Positions 57,424-64,000 of a stretch of 64,000 nucleotides of DNA are shown here, piece after piece. The position numbers and the translations under genes were made by a program. Source of the stretch: Phlegmacium glaucopus (lineage: Eukaryota; Basidiomycota; Agaricomycetes; Agaricales; Cortinariaceae); the NCBI GenBank assembly GCA_015039465.1, contig MU130477.1, positions 554,619 through 618,618 of the forward strand, read 5' to 3'. Under the pieces are notes generated by a model that saw nothing but the letters and a program-made list of their open reading frames with translations, was not told the DNA's origin and did not search any database. The number at the start of each line of letters is the position of its first letter. The first letter of the stretch is position 1.

Positions 57424-58566
57424 ACTCTCTGTAAAATTCATTTCATTCAACTCACTAGGCCGACTTCTATTATTGGTATGTCAATCGTAACAAAAATAAC
57501 ATTCATTACAGTAATAGATTGACATGCTGAATTGTGCCTAGGGCTAGGTCTATTTGGTACAATGTTTGACGTGCGTTGAGGCCAGTCTTCATCAAGAACT
57601 CCCTACGACAATAAATCTTTCATCGCGAGACCATGTCAGGAGGAATTGGTTCGACTCATCACTTTCGGCCATTCTGATTCTGATTCCGATCTCAACTGGA
57701 TTCAGGCTACAATTTGTGAATTACCATGGGTGACTTCGATATCTCTCGATTGGTTTGGTCGTCTACCCGCTATCCACCATGATCCCCTATTTATCAGATC
57801 TACCAATAATGATTTAATCACCTTTGCAGAAGAAATTCGACCCAAGTTGGACTCTTTCACATATATCTTCACGGACACTGACAGCTATGACATGTATTCT
57901 GGTCCAGTTAGACTTGGGAACAATGCAAGGGTCTTGATCTCATTTTTCGCCCCAACGTCTGGCCAAAGTCTTATACTGAGGCTCAAACATTCCGGAAAAG
58001 AAGTGGATCATGATGTGCCTCTCGAAGTCACACTTGGATCGACCATAATCCCTTATCCAAGTCGTCACTCACAATTGATGATATAACCCTCTATCCAATC
58101 CCTGGTCCTTCTGAATCCGATCACCTTTCGTTTGAGCCAGGGATCCGGAATGACATTGCTATTCAATTTAGAGGAACAGTCAAGAACTACCGTCATTTTT
58201 TACATGACATAGAATTGGTTGATGAAGCCGGAAAACAGTATTACGGTATGCGATAAATTCCGAAATGGATCCAAAGTATGGAGGATCCGAGAAATAGTCC
58301 ACATTTTGCTTTTTTATCCATACATTTTTCCACTTGTTTGAGATTTCTAGCAAAACTTCTAGATCGAATGCATATTTATTGGCATGAATTTCTTGTCGAA
58401 GTACAAATTATAATACTTAGGCTATTTGAATAATTTACAGGAATCGGTGTACAACCCTTGAAACTTCTGAATTTTCCCTTGGTCTCCCAAGGACAAGATG
58501 CAAGGCCCTTCCGATAATCTTGTCTATTGGTAGCGAAAAGGAGATGAAAGTAATCAGAGGCGTATT
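57424..58566. repeat. Proximal copy of a segmental duplication
   Basis: 5' flank (57,430-57,640), truncated gene body and 3' flank to about 58,566 match 60,462-60,690 and 63,091-63,984 with roughly 85-90 percent identity by eye. The distal copy has 2.4 kb more in the middle. Confidence 0.85.
57633..58298 (+). pseudogene. Internally deleted copy of the 60.7-kb membrane-protein gene
   Basis: The start MSGGIGST is followed at 57,658 by sequence homologous to 63,094 onward. The missing part equals 60,692-63,093 of the intact gene. The joint is at CTC, present at both breakpoints, and is out of frame (stop after 14 codons). A second frame change near 58,047 and a stop at 58,254 follow. The remaining C-terminal part (SDSDLNWIQATICELPWVTS, TSGQSLILRLKHSG) is well preserved. 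Confidence 0.85.
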
Positions 58567-59627
58567 GTAAAAAGTTGCTACCCAGCACATAGATGAATAG
58601 CATGGAGAGAGGACGGAGGATAGAGGACTCAATTTGATTGAATTTCAACTTAAAGATGCAAGGGACAGTAGAGTAAGCTTGACGATGTGAAGAACTGGTC
58701 AAGAAGTAGCACCTCTGTGATTGAGGTTGATGAAATGGTGGAGTTGACCACATTGGCAATTAACCTTTTCTTACAATCATCAGAGCCAGACGGATTGAGT
58801 CTGGTCGTTTCCTCGCTTGGATATGCATTTGATACCATGGTCCATGACTTGACGAAGAATCTCATCGGTTGTTTTATATTGGTCCTACCGATGTTATTCA
58901 CGGTAGTGATGGTTGCAACTTTTCTTCACAACTACAGGACCTGGTTGAGTATTCAAGTTTTGCCAGGACATAGATACTTCGACGAGATGGGTCCGATGTT
59001 GAAGTGATTGTAGAAGTCAAGTATAATACCTATTAGGTGTAATTCATCATAATTGATACATGTATTGACAATTGAATGAGCTGCTAGAAATAAGAAAGGT
59101 TCAGCAACGAGAAAGGGCTGCGGACATAGAACATACTTACTACCATCATGTAGACAATGACGGCTTCATTAAAAGAAAACTTACGAAAGCCAAACGGCCT
59201 TCAATAGTCTGAATCACAGTTGTCATAGCTGCTGTGACCACCCCTGTTGGGCAATCTCGAACTTCAGGCTGCACTTCATGTTGTTCTTGGAGTAGTTCAC
59301 TTCGAGCGATCGGATGGCAACATTGACAGCACCGTTCTTCTGGGACTTAAATGTGGAACTTAGTCGTCTACGACTAGGTGAAGTGAGCGCTTGAAGTTGA
59401 GGGTATCGAGAGCGAGGCAAGGATTGCAGATTTGAATCAAAGATCTAATATAAAAATTGTAAGCCAAAGTTCAAAAGAGAAAACCTGAGAAAACCAAAAG
59501 ACATACGGGCCTCAGAGAGGCAGGCAAAACAGAGTATCTTTCTGGCAGAGAGAATACCTTTATCGCACATTGTGTGTTCAAACATCCCCGGCGGTAACGT
59601 GAAGGTGTTGGTAAATTCATGAGCCAC
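58435..59627 (-). pseudogene. Minus-strand gene fragments convergent with the membrane-protein copy
   Basis: Coding-looking pieces occur in order on the minus strand: VAHEFTNTFTLPPGMFEHTM...ILSARKILCFACLSEA (59,627-59,508), a segment with SLPRSRYPQLQALTSPSRRR and VNVAIRSLEVNYSK (59,420-59,240), TAAMTTVIQTIEGRLAF (to about 59,183) and a C-terminal piece VVHRFL ending at 58,435. The candidate splice at 59,507 loses frame, so it is either decayed or mis-split by me. The C-terminal piece is inside the segmental duplication and recurs at about 63,890-64,000. Confidence 0.35.
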
Positions 59628-60461
59628 CTAAACCACACAGAAAAGTTTAGCCAGTAGAATCTGAGGGGAAAAAGAGAAGGCACGTACTCTATATGCGTAA
59701 AGAACTCTTGAACGATATCCAGATGCTAAGTAGAATATCAAAATTTATTCATACAAGGAAGGTCAGTAACCTTACACCGTTCATCGAACTTTCAACGCTC
59801 AATGCAACCTGTCTGGCCAACTGCTTCTCCCTTCCCACTCCAAGCTCCAATCATATAGTTCAGACCTCGAGGAGTGGGCCGGCAGGTCACAACAACAAGG
59901 TAATAATATCCAAAGGAAGGGACGCTATCGTTTTGAAAATATCACTTAACACGTAATATATATACACTGTTACTATTAGAGACAAACATAGAGTAGAAGT
60001 TGGGCACAGATTTACCAGTTCAACTGCCGTATCTGTAACGCAACCACACCCTCTATAGCGACAAAAACATTTTCGCATAGCTTTTCCACCATCGGTTCGG
60101 CGCAAGTTTGCTTTTTAGCTGCCCCCTACACCATGACATCCAGGGTTGTTTGCATGGCGGTGCTGACATCAAATACGAAATTCCACGGGCTAGTCGTGGA
60201 CGTGCAGGGAGTCGATTTGTGTCGGGGTTAATTTGACGTGGGGTGATGGCATCGGAGTTTGAAATTGAAAATTCGACACACCGACAAACATGCAATAAAC
60301 AAACAGCCTCCGTTCGAGGCTTCATTTGGTATGTCTGTCTTCTCTCCACTAATTTAAATATCTCTTGTAAACTCTCTTCAAAATTCATTCTTTTCATTTG
60401 TGCATTATCTCACTTTGACGCCCTCAGTACCAGCTACGTGTTGAGAAAATTAAACTGTGTA
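59628..60461. other. Intergenic region
   Basis: A minus-strand segment HLDIVQEFFTHIE at about 59,730-59,690 may be another exon of the gene fragments above. The remainder holds chance ORFs only. Confidence 0.35.
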
Positions 60462-63400
60462 TTTTGAAGCGCTCATCCAACTCACTAATCCAACTTCTAT
60501 GATTATAATTTACTTTATGGTATGTCAAAAACAACATTCATTCCAATAATAAACTGACATGCTGAATTGTACCTAGGTTAGGTCTATTTGGTACAATGTT
60601 CGACGTGCCTGGAGGCCAGTCTTCATCACGAACTCTCTACAACGATAAATCTTTCATCGCGAGACCATGTCAGGAGGAATCGGTTCGACTCTCACAGGCG
60701 GAATACAAGATATTTCAGCGCTTCTACCACTTCTCGGGACAGAGCAATGCGAGGACCAAGTCAGCTCAGCACTTACACGAGGATATCTCTACGCAGCAGC
60801 GACACCGATGTCGATCTTCGGAAGTCTTGGGATGGTCAGAGCGGGATTCAAGACGTTGGTTGCTTGTTTCTCGTTCAGGGATATTGAAGGAGCAAAGATA
60901 CTTGCGAATATAGGATTTGAGCCGCAGGGAGAGAACTTATCGTTGATCATGGTTGAGACTGGTAAAGGGAAGGACAAAGGGCGCTACATCATCGAGACTC
61001 GAATGGATGAATTGATCCAGCAACTCAACATTGATAAAAACCGGATAACTGGGGTATCCCACAAGTCCGCTGCTTGGAACGTCAAGATGATGGCCATGAC
61101 CGCGCTCCTATGTGCTCTCAGTATCGCTCCATATATCGATGTAAATCTGGGTAAGAACACCCTGAACAAAAGTACGACATGGGTATTTCCGATTGTGCGT
61201 GCTATTGGAGGCTTCATCACAGCCACACTCATTCAGCTTCTCATACAACGTCGAATAATCACGCTTTCCGCACAATACCTTGTCCAACTTAAGAATGGAG
61301 GCCAGTTGCCTAATAAAGATATCGAGGCGGCCGTTGAGCGCGACACGAAGAAACATCCAACGGATCCAGTCACATGGCTGTTGCTATGTCTCCTCCTTAT
61401 CGGTCTCCTGGCATCTATTGTGGGATATGTTGGATGTTTTAGCGTTGTTCAGGGTTCGGAATCGAAATTCGGTCCTGTTAGTTGGCTCTGCTTGGAAGCT
61501 GGGCTTTCTGTAATGCGATTGGCTATTTGGGCTTGGAATCCGATGAAGGACGATGCGCCTCCACTGGAGATTATTCTGGAACTGGACAAATACGAATATT
61601 CACCCCTTCCCACTTGCAACAAAGACGATGAAGAAATCTTAGGATACAAAGTGTTGCCTCTCACCCGAGCGCGAGACTTCCTGAAGACTATCACGTCGTT
61701 CGCTGGACTCATTGAGCCATTCAGCATCCCCGGCCTTTCTCTTTATTATACTTTGACTCGGAAACGCACATACAAAGAGAGTGTACCTGCGGATGGGGAA
61801 GACGAGGGCGAGAATGAAGACAACGAGCCTGGGAATGGAGAGAAGCACAAACTTGGAGAGCGGATTCTATATATCACGGTTTTCGATCACAAGGAGCGTA
61901 CGACACGAGTTTACACCCGAGACAACGAAATCGACATTTTCTACTCAACAAATTCCAATGCACCCCTCGTTGATGTGGGACACCTGCTACTTGAAGTGGA
62001 AATTGATCCCATATTTGATCCCAAAGCCGACCCAGTATGCAGCGATAGCAATAACGTGGATTCACTTCGAGAACATCATCAGTCGATCTTAGAGCACATC
62101 CAGTATCGACTAGGAACTGCCGACGAAAACAACAGATATACGATACCGAATAGCTGGACAATGGATGCGGAGGATACCATCAGTGCGCTCCGGAGGTTAA
62201 GGGAGGAAAAAAATGGAGACGATTGGAAAGCAGTTGTTGAGAAGGGGAAAGAGAAGGAGCGAAATGAAGAATCTCTTCTTATATGTGATTATTTCAAGCA
62301 CTCATCAATTGAAAGACAGCGAGGGTTGCTGGATGAGGATCGTGTCAATTGGATTACACGGAGAATGGAAATGATAAGCAAAGAGGCGAAGGAGAGGTTC
62401 GAAGGCGAAATGGGGGTGGAATATCGAGTTAACAAGCAAGCAGTTGAAAAGAAGCCCGCAGGAGATTTATCAAAGTCGGAGATGGAGCCGTTGCTGTTTC
62501 GGGAACAGTACTTTATGGAGCTGTTGCTGGTATACGAAGTGAAGGAATGGGAACAGCTTTTCTGGAACAAATTGAAAGATGTTCTGGACCAGATTGGCAA
62601 TGATCGAGTGGAAGAGAAAGAACGATTGAAAAGGGAGTGGAGGGCCAATTGCTGGAAGAGACTCAACCCCCAGGCGCGCGCAGCTGAGAAAAGGTTGGCT
62701 GACCTCTACAAACGCGATATTTGGGATTATCCAAAACGGCATGTTCAGAGCGTGTGGGCATCATGCATCAGCCAAATTTTTGAAAGCGTTGAAAGACCAA
62801 ATTCAATGTCGCTATCCGTATTGAAGGCAGAGAACGAACACATCTTTGCTGATGAGATCTCTCTACAAATGGAAAACGAGATCTCTCTACGAATGGAAAA
62901 CGAGATCGAGGATACTGAATTCCGTTTGAAACGTGGATCTGAATTGGGGCGGTTCGATCAATTTTGGGATGACGATACTCTTTTCAAATGCAGGTACTCT
63001 CGGTCGAAGTGGCTCTATTTCGACATATATCCTACTAGGGTACCACTTGAAATCTACTCGCATGCTCTGAAAGGAAACAAAAACATCATCCTCATCACTT
63101 TCGATGATTTTGATTCCGATTCCGATATCAACTGGATTCAGGCTACAATTTGTGATTCACCATGGGTGACTTCGATATCTCAGGGCTTGTCTGGACATCT
63201 ACCCGCCATCCACCGTGATCCTCTATTTATCAAATCTACCGATAATGATTTGATCACATTCGCGAAAGAAATTCAACCCAAGTTGAATTCTTTCACATAC
63301 ATTTTCATGGACGCTGACAGCTCGAACATGCATTCTGATCCAGATACCCTTGGGAATAATGCACAAGTTTTAATCTCATTTGTCGCCCCAACATCCGGCC

Positions 63401-63984
63401 AAAGTCTTATACTGAGACTTAAACATTCCAGCAATGTGGATAGGCCTCTCGAAGTCACTCTAGGATCAACCATAATTCAACTTAACCCCTCATCCAAGTC
63501 GTCACCCACGATTGATGATATAATCCTCTATCCAATTTCTGGTCCTTCTGAATCTGATCACCTTTCGTTTGAGCCAGGGATCCGGAATGACATTGTTATC
63601 CAGCTTAGAGGAACAGTCGATGACTTCGATCATTTTTTACATGACATAGAGTTGCTTGATGAAGTTGAAGAACGCTACGGTATGCCATTAAATCACGAAA
63701 TGGATCCAGAGTCTGGAGGACCCGAGAAATAATCCACATTCCGCTTCTTTATCTGTACATTTTTCATCTTGTTCGAGTTTTCTAGCGAAACTGAACGAAT
63801 GCATATGAATTTCATGTTTTACTTGTTCTCGACGACACCTCTCCAAATACAAATTGTAATACTTAGGCTATTTGAATAAATTTACAGGAATCGGTGTACA
63901 ACTTCTCCCTTGATCTTCCAAGGACGAGACGCAAAACAAAGGCTTCTGGTAGTCTTGTCTAGCGAAAAGGAGATGAAAGTAATC
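60462..63984. repeat. Distal copy of the segmental duplication
   Basis: Partner of 57,424-58,566. Includes promoter-side sequence with TAGGTCTATTTGGTACAATG shared by both copies, the intact gene and the 3' flank. It probably continues past the window edge. Confidence 0.85.
60667..63732 (+). CDS. Multi-pass membrane protein of an expanded agaricomycete family, unknown function
   Basis: Single-exon frame of 1,021 aa. The N-terminal motif STLTGGIQDISALLPLLGTE and ALTRGYLYAAATPMSIFGSL recurs in large families of unnamed agaricomycete proteins. Hydrophobic helices lie at about 37-66, 140-158, 171-195, 232-262 and 270-292. After these comes a long soluble part with charged, helical stretches, including a doubled EISLQMEN/EISLRMEN motif near 735-750, and a C-terminal beta-rich region (TSGQSLILRLKHSSN). 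No catalytic motif is recognised. The start was chosen because the N-terminal motif begins at it and the upstream sequence is conserved as non-coding in the other copy. Signalling at a membrane is only a guess. Confidence 0.85.
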   Translation: MSGGIGSTLTGGIQDISALLPLLGTEQCEDQVSSALTRGYLYAAATPMSIFGSLGMVRAGFKTLVACFSFRDIEGAKILANIGFEPQGENLSLIMVETGKGKDKGRYIIETRMDELIQQLNIDKNRITGVSHKSAAWNVKMMAMTALLCALSIAPYIDVNLGKNTLNKSTTWVFPIVRAIGGFITATLIQLLIQRRIITLSAQYLVQLKNGGQLPNKDIEAAVERDTKKHPTDPVTWLLLCLLLIGLLASIVGYVGCFSVVQGSESKFGPVSWLCLEAGLSVMRLAIWAWNPMKDDAPPLEIILELDKYEYSPLPTCNKDDEEILGYKVLPLTRARDFLKTITSFAGLIEPFSIPGLSLYYTLTRKRTYKESVPADGEDEGENEDNEPGNGEKHKLGERILYITVFDHKERTTRVYTRDNEIDIFYSTNSNAPLVDVGHLLLEVEIDPIFDPKADPVCSDSNNVDSLREHHQSILEHIQYRLGTADENNRYTIPNSWTMDAEDTISALRRLREEKNGDDWKAVVEKGKEKERNEESLLICDYFKHSSIERQRGLLDEDRVNWITRRMEMISKEAKERFEGEMGVEYRVNKQAVEKKPAGDLSKSEMEPLLFREQYFMELLLVYEVKEWEQLFWNKLKDVLDQIGNDRVEEKERLKREWRANCWKRLNPQARAAEKRLADLYKRDIWDYPKRHVQSVWASCISQIFESVERPNSMSLSVLKAENEHIFADEISLQMENEISLRMENEIEDTEFRLKRGSELGRFDQFWDDDTLFKCRYSRSKWLYFDIYPTRVPLEIYSHALKGNKNIILITFDDFDSDSDINWIQATICDSPWVTSISQGLSGHLPAIHRDPLFIKSTDNDLITFAKEIQPKLNSFTYIFMDADSSNMHSDPDTLGNNAQVLISFVAPTSGQSLILRLKHSSNVDRPLEVTLGSTIIQLNPSSKSSPTIDDIILYPISGPSESDHLSFEPGIRNDIVIQLRGTVDDFDHFLHDIELLDEVEERYGMPLNHEMDPESGGPEK

Positions 63985-64000
63985 GTCGAACATGGCGACG
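63733..64000. other. 3' flank of the membrane-protein gene
   Basis: Homologous to 58,299-58,566. On the minus strand it holds the end of a second copy of the convergent gene fragment (stop near 63,890). Confidence 0.6.

Noticed and set aside
60053..60397. Minus-strand 114-codon ORF upstream of the membrane-protein gene
   Set aside because: No homology, no splice or promoter support, and codon usage unlike neighbouring genes.

Overview
The window is fungal nuclear DNA, almost certainly from an agaricomycete basidiomycete. Genes are packed with short introns of about 40-70 nt and include a 7-nt microexon. A secreted class II haem peroxidase points to a white-rot or litter-decaying lifestyle. 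The transposon load (tnp2/CACTA, hAT-like, Harbinger, LTR solo copies, LINE remnant) is typical of a repeat-rich agaric genome. The species cannot be named from the sequence alone. All coordinates and exon chains were worked out by eye.

Layout. 0.7-3.5 kb: calpain-type cysteine protease (+). 3.7-7.6 kb: large membrane-anchored metal-dependent amidohydrolase (-), convergent with the calpain. 8.0-48.4 kb: a roughly 40-kb transposon block with almost no host genes. Its outer parts (about 8.0-28.9 and 43.9-48.4 kb) are strikingly poor in CpG and are nested, decayed repeats. Its core (about 29-43.9 kb) still contains CpG and holds a broken tnp2-type transposase, a nearly exact 2.3-kb tandem duplication, two transposon-associated coding regions of unknown function, one small intact spliced gene, and a 2.2-kb hAT-like element. 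The core is enclosed by matching inverted ends at 28,414 and 44,273. 48.4-52.2 kb: long coiled-coil protein (+) whose reading frame runs upstream into a splice acceptor 20 bp from a transposon relic, so its 5' exons appear to be cut off or displaced. 54.7-56.7 kb: class II peroxidase (+), 18 exons, 350 aa. 57.4-64.0 kb: tandemly duplicated segment of a multi-pass membrane protein family. The distal copy is intact (1021 aa). The proximal copy is a pseudogene made by a 2.4-kb internal deletion at a 3-bp microhomology.

The most informative signal is the history written in the repeats. Several repeats occur as one CpG-bearing and one CpG-less copy, and the CpG sites of the former read TpG or CpA in the latter. 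Even the two substitutions seen between the young 2.3-kb duplicates are CpG transitions. This is the footprint expected from cytosine methylation and deamination of transposons. Exact target-site duplications (8 bp for five or six elements, 5 bp for three LTRs, 3 bp for one MITE) let the insertion order be read directly. The host genes are independent functions and do not look like a pathway cluster.
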